Part shown: positions 17,066 to 25,766 of the stretch, one piece after another
Layout: every line of letters begins with the position of its first letter
How positions within the stretch are numbered: the first letter of the stretch is position 1
Source of the DNA: Chryseobacterium shigense
GTDB lineage: Bacteria; Bacteroidota; Bacteroidia; Flavobacteriales; Weeksellaceae
Length of the DNA stretch: 64,000 nt
Direction: 5' to 3'
Assembly: GCF_014207845.1 (NCBI RefSeq)
Contig: NZ_JACHLC010000001.1
Location: 1,550,001 to 1,614,000, forward strand
The notes under the pieces: generated by a model
The model's input: only the letters and a program-made list of their open reading frames with translations
Told to the model about the DNA's origin: nothing
Database searches by the model: none
Position numbers and translations under genes: made by a program

Positions 17066-18739
17066 ATGAATCAACTTTTTAGAAGGAAAAACTATTCGGA
17101 AACAGATACATCTACCAGCCTTCTAAGGGTTCTAGGTGTTTGGGATATTGTTTTTTTTGGTATTGCGGCCATTATCGGAGCAGGAAGTTTCAGCAGTTTA
17201 GGTGAAGCGGTTTTCAGAGGTGGTCCCGGAGTTATTCTGTTATATTTAATTTGTGGTTTTGCCTGTGGTTTTACGGCATTGTGCTATGCTGAATTTGCCA
17301 GCAGAATTCCTACAGCAGGATCTGCCTATACTTATGCTTACGCCAGTTTCGGAGAGCTTATCGCATGGGTAATCGGATGGGCGCTCATCATGGAATATTC
17401 TTTCGGGAATATCTATGTAGCCTTTTCCTGGTCCGACTATTTCACAAGCTTTTTAGGACGTCTGGGCATGCATATTCCCGATTATCTTACCTGTAGCTAT
17501 ACAGAGGCAAGAAAGGCTTTTCAATTAGGCTCTGAAAACAAAGAATTATTAAATGCCTGGAAAACAGCACCAATGATTGGCAGTTTAAAGTTTATTGTGG
17601 ATGTTCCTGCATTGGTTATCAACGGGCTTATTACGTGGCTGTGCTATGTTGGGGTAAAAGAGAGTAAAAATTTCAATAATTCTTTGGTTATTTTAAAGCT
17701 TGCCGTGATTGTTTTGGTAATTCTGGTAGGTTTTGCATATATCAATACAGATAACTGGGCTCCGGTTAATCCTGAAACTCAGGTAGCTTCATTCATGCCC
17801 AACGGCTTTGCAGGAGTAATGAGTGCCGTTTCCGGGGTTTTCTTTGCTTATATAGGCTTTGATGCCCTGAGTGTACTTTCCGAAGAAACAAAAGATCCGC
17901 AGAAAACTCTTCCAAAGGGAATGATTATATCTCTTGTATTGTGTACTTTCATCTACATCGCCCTAACCCTCGTTCTTACCGGAATGGTAGATTACAGAAA
18001 GTTTGACGGTGTGGGAGATCCGCTTTCATTTATTTTTGAGAAATCGAATGCCAATGTAGCCTGGATGGAGCTTGTGGTTTCCTTCGTTGCTATTGTTGCT
18101 ATCACTACCGTATTATTGGTTTTCCAGATGGGCCAGCCGAGAATATGGTATGCTATGAGCCGTGACGGACTTATGCCTCAAAGATTTCAAAAGGTACATC
18201 CAAAGTATAAAACTCCTTCCTACGCTACCGTTATAACAGGTATTGCAGTAGGAGTCCCTATCCTGTTTACGGATAAAACTTTCATTCTTGACTTTACAAG
18301 CATCGGAACCATTTTCGCATTTGTATTGGTTTGTGCAGGGGTTTTAATGCTTCCTGCAAAGGAAAAGATTAAAGGCAGATTCCACCTTCCTTATATTAAC
18401 GGCAAGATTATATTCCCGGTTATTTTTATTGGCGGATTAATCGCTTTCTACATATGGCAGCCGGAATTCTTCACCAGTTTAACGGATTGGAATGATCCCA
18501 AAGAAGGTGAATTCAGAGCCTCTATCTTTGTTTTCATCCTGATTAACCTGGTTCTGTGCGTTTTTGCATTTATCAAGAATTTCTCGTTAATTCCTTTAAT
18601 CGGTTTAAGTTCTTGCCTGTATCTCCTTACAGGAATGAGTCATGAAAACTGGTTTTGGTTTGGGCTGTGGTTTGCCCTTGGACTGATCATTTACTTCTGC
18701 TATGGCTACAGACACAGTAAGCTTAGAAAGGAAAATTAA
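17066..18739 (+). CDS. APC-family amino acid permease
   Basis: 557 residues, about 12-14 transmembrane helices. The first helix has the APC signature GIAAIIGAGSFSSLGEAV (unwound TM1 substrate site) and the second GFTALCYAEFASRIPTAGSA, both typical of cationic amino acid transporter/YfnA-like permeases. Another conserved block is GVFFAYIGFDALSVLSEETKDP. Inner-membrane importer of amino acids coupled to cations; the specific substrate cannot be read from sequence. Single gene with a near-consensus promoter and a strong terminator (18761-18797). Confidence 0.9.
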   Translation: MNQLFRRKNYSETDTSTSLLRVLGVWDIVFFGIAAIIGAGSFSSLGEAVFRGGPGVILLYLICGFACGFTALCYAEFASRIPTAGSAYTYAYASFGELIAWVIGWALIMEYSFGNIYVAFSWSDYFTSFLGRLGMHIPDYLTCSYTEARKAFQLGSENKELLNAWKTAPMIGSLKFIVDVPALVINGLITWLCYVGVKESKNFNNSLVILKLAVIVLVILVGFAYINTDNWAPVNPETQVASFMPNGFAGVMSAVSGVFFAYIGFDALSVLSEETKDPQKTLPKGMIISLVLCTFIYIALTLVLTGMVDYRKFDGVGDPLSFIFEKSNANVAWMELVVSFVAIVAITTVLLVFQMGQPRIWYAMSRDGLMPQRFQKVHPKYKTPSYATVITGIAVGVPILFTDKTFILDFTSIGTIFAFVLVCAGVLMLPAKEKIKGRFHLPYINGKIIFPVIFIGGLIAFYIWQPEFFTSLTDWNDPKEGEFRASIFVFILINLVLCVFAFIKNFSLIPLIGLSSCLYLLTGMSHENWFWFGLWFALGLIIYFCYGYRHSKLRKEN

Positions 18740-18760
18740 AATAATTAATCAAAAAATATA

Positions 18761-18797
18761 AAAAGGCGAAAAGGCAGATAAGCAGTTTCGCCTTTTT
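18761..18797 (+). terminator. Terminator after permease
   Basis: Stem AAAAGGCGAAA / TTTCGCCTTTT, with a run of T, starting 21 bp after the stop at 18739. Confidence 0.75.
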
Positions 18798-18878
18798 GCT
18801 TTTTATCTTTCAGCTTTCTCATCAAATCGGCAGAATTATTGCATATATCTCAACAGAAACTATAAACTAATATTTGCC

Positions 18879-19235
18879 ATGTCAGAAAGAATAAAAACTT
18901 ACAGGGAATTTTATCAGTTCTATCTTACCGAGCACAGTAAAATGGGAACAAGGATCTTTCACTTCATTGGTACTCTCCTGGTGTTTGTTGTGATCTGGTA
19001 TGTTATAAGTTCAGGGAAAGAACGGTTTCTATGGTATATTCCTATTTTCGGGTATGGGTTTGCATGGTTCAGTCATGCCGTTATTGAGAAGAATAAACCG
19101 GCAACTTTTAAATATCCGCTGTGGTCATTAATTTCAGATTTCAAACTGTTTTTTGAGCTTTTAATCGGCAAACAGCAGTTCAGAGGAATTGCTGCACCGC
19201 CAAAGGAAACGGAGAATAGTGATAGCTTACATTAA
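18879..19235 (+). CDS. Mpo1/YGL010w-like (DUF962) membrane protein
   Basis: 118 residues with two hydrophobic segments (about 29-43 and 50-66) and the family histidines: EHSKMGTRIFHFIGT and FSHAVIEKNKPATFKYP. The yeast member Mpo1 is an iron-dependent alpha-dioxygenase of 2-hydroxy fatty acids; bacterial members are shorter and untested. Membrane location is clear, activity is inferred from the family. Single gene between two terminator-like hairpins. Confidence 0.85.
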   Translation: MSERIKTYREFYQFYLTEHSKMGTRIFHFIGTLLVFVVIWYVISSGKERFLWYIPIFGYGFAWFSHAVIEKNKPATFKYPLWSLISDFKLFFELLIGKQQFRGIAAPPKETENSDSLH

Positions 19236-19380
19236 TCTCTTTTTCTTTTTTCAACCACAAAAGTCACAAAAGTTTTTTTTAGTTTAATGCTTTGTGTTTT
19301 AGAAGCACACTTAAGTTTTAAAAAATCAAAGATTTTTCTGGATAATTTTTGGATAATTGTGTGAGAAAGATTTTAGAAAA

Positions 19381-19423
19381 AGTTTAGGGTTTCGGCGGCC
19401 TTTGGCCGCCGAAATCCTAAACT
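19381..19423. terminator. Long GC-rich hairpin between convergent genes
   Basis: Stem of about 20 bp (AGTTTAGG and TTTCGGCGGCC with its complement after a TTT loop), strongly GC-rich against an AT-rich background. It resembles the hairpin at 59084-59112 and probably terminates both 18879-19235 and 19477-21498. The flanking sequence 19250-19330 looks like low-complexity dispersed repeat. Confidence 0.7.
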
Positions 19424-19476
19424 AAAAATATTAAACTTAATTTTGAATAAAATTCATAAAATACTGATTATCAAAA

Positions 19477-21498
19477 TTATTTAAATTTCTTCTTAAAGTT
19501 AAATTTAAGCATATTCATTAGTCCGGGTTCAATGATATCAATCCCCAAACCGAAGTTACTGTCTGCTACTTTATGATGATCTTCCCGGAATTTTTCAAAC
19601 TGATCCTGAGGAATTTCAAGGTTCACCAGAGGATGATATTCAATGAAAACTGCAGCGCCATTTTTAGTGATTTTTTTACGGCTTTTATATTCAAAATAAG
19701 GATTATTAATGGTGCTTTCCTGTACCGTATATTTCTCTTCGGTATCGATCTTCTGATCTGTATTCAAACTGATCTCGTATTTTTCACTGTCGAAATTATG
19801 CCAGAAAGGGAGGTCTTTATGTATAAAATCCCTTGCACTGGCTTTAACAACATTCCGGTCAAAATACATTAAGAAACGGTTTTTCTGAGGATCTGTATAG
19901 TATGGATTTTCAACTATGGCGCTATAATGAATCTTGAATTCGTTCAGTTTTTTATCATCGCTTACAATGTCAATGGCAGCGTCTTTGAAAATATTTCTGA
20001 TGTCTGTTCCGTTCCTGTCGTTGGAATAATTAAGTCCATAAAACAGGAAATTGTTCCAGCTGTCTATGATTTCTCTTTTATTGGTACTTTTAAAATACCT
20101 TCTCATGGCATTGGCGCGGTTGCCTTTATATGTTGTGGCCAATTTCAGTTGTCCTGTTGTATTCCGGGCATTAAACTCAATTTTTTCATCAATGCAGTAA
20201 TACGGAAATTTGTGTGATTTTCTTTCCTGCAGCACCTGATCCGGTTTTACTTCCAGATAATGCATGAAATAGATAAACCCGCGGTTTTCTATCAGTCCGA
20301 ATTCATCACGGACCGTAGCATCAACAAAATATTCCTGACCTTTATAATTGATCTTTACCACTACATGATTAAAACTAAGCAGCGAAGGAAGGTAATATTT
20401 AATATAATAATCGGTATGAAAATTAACGAGAACTACCGAAGAATCAACTCCGATATAATCTAAAATAACTTTCAGGAGAGCGCATTTTGCCTTGCAGTCG
20501 CCCTGCTTGTTCTCATAAGTTACTGAAGGCTCCTGCGGTTTGTGCCCGTTCATCTCATCCGCATTGAATATATAGTAGATATGATTCTGTACATATTCTA
20601 TAGCAAACTGCAGCTTTTCATCCTGACCGTTTATGGCATCCAGCTTTTCAACGAGATTGGGAGCAAAATCTTTCAGGGAATATTTACTGAAAATTTCACC
20701 ATAAATAGGTGCAATATAATTAGAAAGATCTTTCCAGTTGCTGTCCGTTGCAAAATCTATAAAAGGAAAAACCTCGCGGCCTGCATCTACGGGATTGATG
20801 TAGTTCTCCTCTTCTATAACAAATCTCTCTCCTTTTTTCAGGTAATGGGTCTCGAGTTCCAGAACATTCCCTTTTTCATCCCGGAAAAATGTTTTTTTGT
20901 AAGCAATATTCTGATCTCTGTCATTGATAAAAGTAAACTTAAAACTTCCGTATGCCCAGTAATTATCCGGGCTTACCCATACATATTTTGAAAATTCCTT
21001 TCTCAGGAAATCACGCTCTGCGAAAGCCTTACATCTGGAATCTTCCAGGATCAGCACATCATAAAGCCTAAGGTCTTTGATGGTAATATTGATCTTTTTA
21101 TTACTGCTTAAAATACCACCGCTGCTCTGGTTTTCACTGTCCAGCACTTTTATTTTGGTGTCCGGGATTTTATCAATCAGCACTCCATCTCTCAAAACAC
21201 TGATCCTGTGAATGCTGTATACTTCATTTTCTTCTACAATAACATCAGACACGGAAGCTCTTTCCAGATTTCCGGGCTCATTCAGGGTGTAAGCCATACA
21301 GACATACTCACTGTTTTCGGTATTGCTGGTGTAATATTTTTTATCAAGAAAATAGCAGTAATCTCTTCCTTCATCAATCTGTTTTCCGGAAAATCCGGTG
21401 TCTTTTATTTTATCGACAAGTTCCTGATCACTGATGTTTCCGGCCCATATTTCAGGTTTCTGAATTTTGTAATTTTCAATTTGAATCGGGTTATCCAT
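19477..21498 (-). CDS. DUF3857/transglutaminase-like domain protein
   Basis: 673 residues without a signal peptide. N-terminal beta-rich DUF3857-like region (about 60-250), then a transglutaminase-like core with Cys335 (KQGDCKAKCALL), His378 (FNHVVVKI) and Asp393 (FVDATVRDEFG), the intact Cys-His-Asp triad, and a DUF3858-like C-terminal beta region. Members occur widely in Bacteroidetes and may be thiol peptidases or cross-linking enzymes; no substrate is known. Intact residues argue for activity. Single gene, convergent with the Mpo1-like gene. Confidence 0.8.
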   Translation of the reverse strand: MDNPIQIENYKIQKPEIWAGNISDQELVDKIKDTGFSGKQIDEGRDYCYFLDKKYYTSNTENSEYVCMAYTLNEPGNLERASVSDVIVEENEVYSIHRISVLRDGVLIDKIPDTKIKVLDSENQSSGGILSSNKKINITIKDLRLYDVLILEDSRCKAFAERDFLRKEFSKYVWVSPDNYWAYGSFKFTFINDRDQNIAYKKTFFRDEKGNVLELETHYLKKGERFVIEEENYINPVDAGREVFPFIDFATDSNWKDLSNYIAPIYGEIFSKYSLKDFAPNLVEKLDAINGQDEKLQFAIEYVQNHIYYIFNADEMNGHKPQEPSVTYENKQGDCKAKCALLKVILDYIGVDSSVVLVNFHTDYYIKYYLPSLLSFNHVVVKINYKGQEYFVDATVRDEFGLIENRGFIYFMHYLEVKPDQVLQERKSHKFPYYCIDEKIEFNARNTTGQLKLATTYKGNRANAMRRYFKSTNKREIIDSWNNFLFYGLNYSNDRNGTDIRNIFKDAAIDIVSDDKKLNEFKIHYSAIVENPYYTDPQKNRFLMYFDRNVVKASARDFIHKDLPFWHNFDSEKYEISLNTDQKIDTEEKYTVQESTINNPYFEYKSRKKITKNGAAVFIEYHPLVNLEIPQDQFEKFREDHHKVADSNFGLGIDIIEPGLMNMLKFNFKKKFK

Positions 21499-21637
21499 AT
21501 TATATTTTAGTATTTGTGTTCTTTGGTTATATTTTTAGAAGTGTTCAAATTAAATAATTAAAAACTAAAAAACAATAGAAGAACTGCGTCAAAAACTTCG
21601 GCATAGTAATTGCGACCTAAGGGGTAAAATAAAGTTT

Positions 21638-21985
21638 ATGAAAATTATCGCAACCATTCTAAAAAGCGCTGTTCCTGCAGTAGCACTATTCGCAATGACG
21701 CAATGTACCACTACGGCAAATGCTGCCGGAGCAGATGAAAAAACATTCATCGTAGGACCTGAAACTGCAGACTGTACAGGAGTAGCACCCATGAAATGTC
21801 TGCAGGTAAAAGAAAAAGCTTCAGAAAACTGGACGAATTTCTATACAAACATTGAAGGATTCACCTATGAGCCTGGATATGAATATGTTTTGAAAGTAAA
21901 AACCGAAAAAATAGCCAATCCTCCGGCTGACGGGTCTTCTATAAAATATACACTGGTAAAACAGGTTTCCAAAACCAAGAAATAA
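21638..21985 (+). CDS. DUF4377 domain small exported protein
   Basis: 115 residues. Hydrophobic N-terminus (1-28) with ANAAG as a likely cleavage region; a Cys at 23 (AMTQCTTT) is a poor lipobox. The body matches the DUF4377 pattern: VGPETADCTGVAPMKCLQVK, then IEGFTYEPGYEYVLKVK and NPPADGSS. Often fused to META-type heat-shock protein domains elsewhere; here alone. Function unknown, probably envelope-associated. Followed by a bidirectional terminator (21991-22016). Confidence 0.85.
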   Translation: MKIIATILKSAVPAVALFAMTQCTTTANAAGADEKTFIVGPETADCTGVAPMKCLQVKEKASENWTNFYTNIEGFTYEPGYEYVLKVKTEKIANPPADGSSIKYTLVKQVSKTKK

Positions 21986-21990
21986 TACAA

Positions 21991-22016
21991 AACTCCCGGA
22001 ATTTCCGGGAGTTTTT
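21991..22016. terminator. Bidirectional terminator
   Basis: Stem AACTCCCGGAA / TTCCGGGAGTT with T runs on both sides, between the DUF4377 gene and dgt. Confidence 0.8.
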
Positions 22017-22059
22017 ATTTATAAATATTTTTAACGGTTTAAAATAACAGATATTCAGT

Positions 22060-23418
22060 TTAAACCGTCATTCCGATATCAATACCTTTTATTTTTCTGT
22101 ACAGATCGGTCGCAAAATTATCCGTCATACCTGAAACAAAATCTATCACACCCAGAACTTTCTGATAGTCCGTTCCCTCTTCATAAACGAACTGTTTTGG
22201 AAGCAGCTTCAATGCTTTTTTATCATAGGATTTTCTAGTATCTTCAGGTTTCAGGATAGATGGAATAAAATGGTCAAGAAGCTCATACATTACATTGTAT
22301 CCTGCATTTTCAATTTCTACGACTGCTTTGTGATTGTAAATTTTTTCAATGGAGAAGGATTCAATATCCTGTAAAGCACGGTTCTCAGATTTGTAGATAT
22401 CAAGAAGTCCGCTATCCAGATTTCCATGAAGAATAGTTTCGAAATTGTTTTTATAAATCTCAAGGGACTTATTGATCAGGGCGTTGATTGCTTTTGCACG
22501 CAGATAGGAAATCTGTTCGTTTTCATTGGAAATAGAACCTAGTTTTTTCTCGATTCTTTTAATATCGTCTGTCTCTGATTTTATCAGTTCGAAAAATAAA
22601 TTTTTACAGTCTGCTGTAGATACAATCCCCAATCTGTGGGCATCTTCCATATCAATTATGTTATAACAGATATCATCTGCCGCTTCTACAAGCCATACAA
22701 ATGGATGCCTCTTAAAAATATAAGGCTCTTCATTCTCCAGGATTAAATTGGTTGCTTTGGCTATTTCCAGGAAAATATCTTTCTCGTTCTGGAAAAAACC
22801 GAATTTCTTCCTGTGGATGATACCCTTTTTCTTCGCAACCGCTTCACAAGGATATTTTGCAATACTTGCCAAGGTTGAAAACGTAAGCTGTATTCCTCCT
22901 TCATCTTTTCCCTGCTGACGTTGTACCAGAACCCTTATAGCATTGGCATTTCCTTCAAAATTAACAAGATCCGCCCATTCTTTTTCATTAAATTTCAGTT
23001 TGAGATCTTTTTCATTTCTCTCAAAATAACTCGCAATGGCATCTTCTCCCGAGTGTCCGAAAGCCGGATTCCCTACATCATGGCACAAGCATGCCGCTGC
23101 AATAACGTTCCCTAAATTATGAAGATAAAAGTTTTTAGAATCTTCCGTAAGGTCATTTTTATACGTTTCAAAGATAAATTCGCCGATAATACTTCCTAAA
23201 CTTCGCCCTACAGACGAAACTTCCAATGAGTGCGTCAGCCTGTTGTGTACGAAAACACTTCCGGGAAGAGGAAAAACCTGGGTCTTGTTCTGCAGTCTTC
23301 TGAATGCTGAAGAGAAGATAATTCTGTCGAAATCCCTCTGAAAATCAGTTCTTGAAGCTTTGGTATGCGGATTATTCCCTGTACGCTGATTCGTGAAAAT
23401 CTGGTTTAAATTCATCAT
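22060..23418 (-). CDS. dgt: dGTP triphosphohydrolase
   Basis: 452 residues, the usual dGTPase length. HD-domain motifs: RLTHSLEVSSVG (His63), CLCHDVGNPAFGHSGE (His113-Asp114) and a later Asp region (EAADDICYNIIDMEDA). N-terminal RTDFQRDFDRIIFSSAFRRL is the family signature. Hydrolyses dGTP to deoxyguanosine and triphosphate, affecting nucleotide pools and DNA quality. Divergent from the Fpg/Nei glycosylase gene with only 67 bp between start codons, so the two DNA-maintenance genes may share a control region. Confidence 0.93.
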   Translation of the reverse strand: MMNLNQIFTNQRTGNNPHTKASRTDFQRDFDRIIFSSAFRRLQNKTQVFPLPGSVFVHNRLTHSLEVSSVGRSLGSIIGEFIFETYKNDLTEDSKNFYLHNLGNVIAAACLCHDVGNPAFGHSGEDAIASYFERNEKDLKLKFNEKEWADLVNFEGNANAIRVLVQRQQGKDEGGIQLTFSTLASIAKYPCEAVAKKKGIIHRKKFGFFQNEKDIFLEIAKATNLILENEEPYIFKRHPFVWLVEAADDICYNIIDMEDAHRLGIVSTADCKNLFFELIKSETDDIKRIEKKLGSISNENEQISYLRAKAINALINKSLEIYKNNFETILHGNLDSGLLDIYKSENRALQDIESFSIEKIYNHKAVVEIENAGYNVMYELLDHFIPSILKPEDTRKSYDKKALKLLPKQFVYEEGTDYQKVLGVIDFVSGMTDNFATDLYRKIKGIDIGMTV

Positions 23419-23485
23419 TTTTCAAAATTACTCCAAATTTTATTTTTACGGAATAGTATTTGAACTTTTATTGAAAAGCAAAGTC

Positions 23486-24220
23486 ATGCCTGAAGGACCA
23501 TCCATACTTTTAATGAAAGAAAACCTGCAGCAGTTTATCGGAAACCAGATAACAGAAGCTTCAGGTAATGCTAAATTTGAAAAGGAACCGCTGATTGGCC
23601 AGACCCTTCATGAAATCCGTACGTTCGGAAAGCAGACGTATCTTGTTTTAGACCATGTTGCGGTTCGTATTCATTTGCTGATGTTTGGATCTTACAGTAT
23701 CAATGAACAGACGAAACCGGATCAAAATCTGCGCTTATCTCTTCATTTCAAGACCGGTAGCATGTACTTCTACACCTGCTCCGTAAAAACTGCTGATCTG
23801 GATTTTTTATCTTCGATAGACTGGGAAGCCGATATTATGAGTGATCAATGGAATCCTGAAAAAGCAGAAAAGAAGCTGAAATCCAAACCAAAGATGATGG
23901 CTTGTGATGCCCTGATGGATCAGGATATTTTTTCCGGTGTGGGAAATATCATCAAAAATGAAGTACTGTTCAGAATCGGTGTACAGCCAGAAAGCCTTGT
24001 TGGAAATCTTCCCCCGAAAAAGCTGAAAGAACTGATTGCCGAAGCCCGGAACTACAGTTTTGATTTCCTGAAATGGAAACGGGAATTCGTTTTGAAAAAG
24101 CACTGGCTGGTTCATACCAAAACAACCTGCCCGAAATGCGGACGAAAACTTGTAAAAAAACAGACCGGTTTAGGGAAAAGACGAAGCTTTTATTGTGAAA
24201 AGGACCAGAAACTGTATTAA
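23486..24220 (+). CDS. Fpg/Nei family DNA glycosylase (endonuclease VIII-like)
   Basis: 244 residues. The start at 23486 is chosen because the family requires Pro2-Glu3 at the mature N-terminus (MPEGP); an upstream in-frame start would bury it. Other motifs: Lys49 region (TFGKQTYLVL), helix-two-turn-helix DALMDQDIFSGVGNIIKNEV, and a C-terminal zinc finger CPKC...YCEKDQ. In this finger the fourth ligand, normally Cys, is Asp. Excises oxidised bases with beta/delta elimination. Divergent from dgt. Confidence 0.87.
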   Translation: MPEGPSILLMKENLQQFIGNQITEASGNAKFEKEPLIGQTLHEIRTFGKQTYLVLDHVAVRIHLLMFGSYSINEQTKPDQNLRLSLHFKTGSMYFYTCSVKTADLDFLSSIDWEADIMSDQWNPEKAEKKLKSKPKMMACDALMDQDIFSGVGNIIKNEVLFRIGVQPESLVGNLPPKKLKELIAEARNYSFDFLKWKREFVLKKHWLVHTKTTCPKCGRKLVKKQTGLGKRRSFYCEKDQKLY

Positions 24221-24289
24221 TCAGTACTATTTTCAACCCATACTGAAAACTTAAAAAAGATCTTAATGATTAAAATCTAATCTTTAGAA

Positions 24290-24625
24290 TTAATGTGTCC
24301 CCATTTTTGAGAATACATTAATAATAATCACCCCAAGAACGATCAGAGCAATTCCTATGATGGCCGGAAGATCCGGAACTTGTTTAAAAGCAAAAATTCC
24401 GATCATCGTAATAAAAATAATCCCTACTCCGGACCATATGGCATATGTAATTCCTACGGGAATCTGACGAAGCGTAAGACTCAGAAAATAAAATGCCGCA
24501 GCATATCCTATAACGGTAACCACAGAAGGCCAAAGTTTCGAGAATTCTTCTGATTTTTTCAGAAAGGTTGTTGCTATGATCTCAAATATGATCGCTAAAG
24601 CAAGAAATATATAACTGCGTCCCAT
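24290..24625 (-). CDS. SMR family multidrug efflux protein (EmrE/Qac type)
   Basis: 111 residues, four transmembrane helices. The essential membrane Glu is Glu15 in ALAIIFEIIATTFLKKS, and helix 3 carries GITYAIWSGVG, the subfamily signature of EmrE/QacE-type proton antiporters for cationic drugs (not the guanidinium SugE subtype, though that cannot be fully excluded). Acts as an antiparallel homodimer in the inner membrane. Convergent with the glycosylase gene. Confidence 0.88.
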   Translation of the reverse strand: MGRSYIFLALAIIFEIIATTFLKKSEEFSKLWPSVVTVIGYAAAFYFLSLTLRQIPVGITYAIWSGVGIIFITMIGIFAFKQVPDLPAIIGIALIVLGVIIINVFSKMGTH

Positions 24626-25212
24626 AAGGCTGTTTTCTTCAAAAATAATGAAAATGTTACTTTTTTACTAATAAACAGGTTGATAAAATCCGGATCACAT
24701 TCTGCTTTTCAACGTAATTAATAATGACTGTTTATTATCCCACACCTGTGAAAACCTTCTAATTTATTTAATCTAAAATACTTACAGAAAAAAAAGACCG
24801 TTTCCTTAAAAATGTCTGACCATGAATATTTGAAACGTGTCAGTATTTCTAATGTATGTGACAAAACTTTCAAATTAATGTCATAAAATCTGTCAGCGTT
24901 TTTAAAATCCAGGAAGAAAATTCATGTCCGAAGAATAAGTTTTCTTAACATCATATTTCCTCCATCAATGAAAATCTGATGTTCAAAAACAATATTAAAA
25001 GTGAACGTTATGCATCGCATTTTTAAATTTTTGTTTTATCAAGTCCAATATAGAAGTCTTGAAACACTTATCAATTTTTTATTTTTTTACAGATAAGACA
25101 ATAAATATATCAATAATTTCATAAAAAGACATTAATTTTTTGTAAACAAATACTTCATTAAAATTAACAAATCAAAGATATAACACACTGATATACATCA
25201 TAATTATTTACT

Positions 25213-25229
25213 TTGGCACGTGATTTGAA
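25213..25229 (+). promoter_or_regulatory. Possible sigma54 (-24/-12) promoter
   Basis: TTGGCAC (25213-25219), five bases, then TTGA (25225-25228): GG and GA doublets separated by 10 bp, close to the RpoN consensus TGGCAC-N5-TTGC. It sits 64 bp before the 27-codon frame at 25293. Four TGTCA/TGACA boxes at 24838-24895 could be an upstream activator site. The remaining sequence from 24626 to 25212 shows no gene. Confidence 0.5.
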
Positions 25230-25292
25230 AACTGTAATATTGCAATTAGAAAATTGATAAAATAAAGTCAAATAATTAAATAAAATTAAAAA

Positions 25293-25376
25293 ATGATCAC
25301 TTACATCGGTATCGCAACGTGTTTAATCGTATTCGCTTCTTATTTCATGACAGTAAAAAGAGAAGAGAGAAACTAA
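25293..25376 (+). CDS. 27-residue single-helix membrane peptide
   Basis: Short frame MITYIGIATCLIVFASYFMT... ending KREERN. One hydrophobic helix (about 3-19) followed by a charged tail, the layout of small membrane regulators such as KdpF. It has an independent promoter candidate (25213-25229) and lies before a terminator (25544-25569). No neighbouring transporter operon explains it. Coding status rests on the amino-acid pattern and context only. Confidence 0.5.
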   Translation: MITYIGIATCLIVFASYFMTVKREERN

Positions 25377-25543
25377 GTTCTATAATAAAAGAAAGCTTAT
25401 AGAATACACCTATACTAATTATATTGTTTATGTTTTTTATCTGAAATAATCAGATTCCGCTCTTTTACTCACTGGAGTAAAAGGGCCCGAAAACATAAAT
25501 TCTTAACTGAATTTCATAGCAAATTTTAAATATCCCAATAGGG

Positions 25544-25569
25544 AAGCCGGACAATAGTCCGGCTTTTCT
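25544..25569 (+). terminator. Terminator downstream of the 27-residue peptide
   Basis: Stem AAGCCGGAC / GTCCGGCTT with AATA loop and TTCTTG tail. A further stem, CTTTTACTC/GAGTAAAAG, lies at about 25461-25485 without a T run. Confidence 0.7.
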
Positions 25570-25605
25570 TGTTAAAATACCTGTATGTATCTAGATTTTG
25601 GCTAA

Positions 25606-25655
25606 AGCCGGATGCTGCTGCATTTTATTTTTTTGTAAACGGGCTAAAGCCCGTT
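25606..25655. repeat. Dispersed palindromes of the GGCTAAAGCC type
   Basis: Two related palindromes: TTTGGCTAAAGCCGG at 25610 and AACGGGCTAAAGCCCGTT at 25638-25655. The shared core GGCTAAAGCC suggests a dispersed repeat family in this genome. Confidence 0.55.
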
Positions 25656-25728
25656 CCTATTGAATGTTATTTAGCCTGGCCTATCTGTTTATTCTATTTC
25701 AGGATCAGGACTTGATTCAATAATGTTT

Positions 25729-25736
25729 TATCTTTG
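25729..25736 (+). promoter_or_regulatory. -7 promoter element of the AAA ATPase-yggS operon
   Basis: Exact TAnnTTTG match (TATCTTTG) 30 bp before the start codon at 25767. Confidence 0.45.
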
Positions 25737-25766
25737 TACAGATAAGAATCTCTTTTTAAATTCAGC

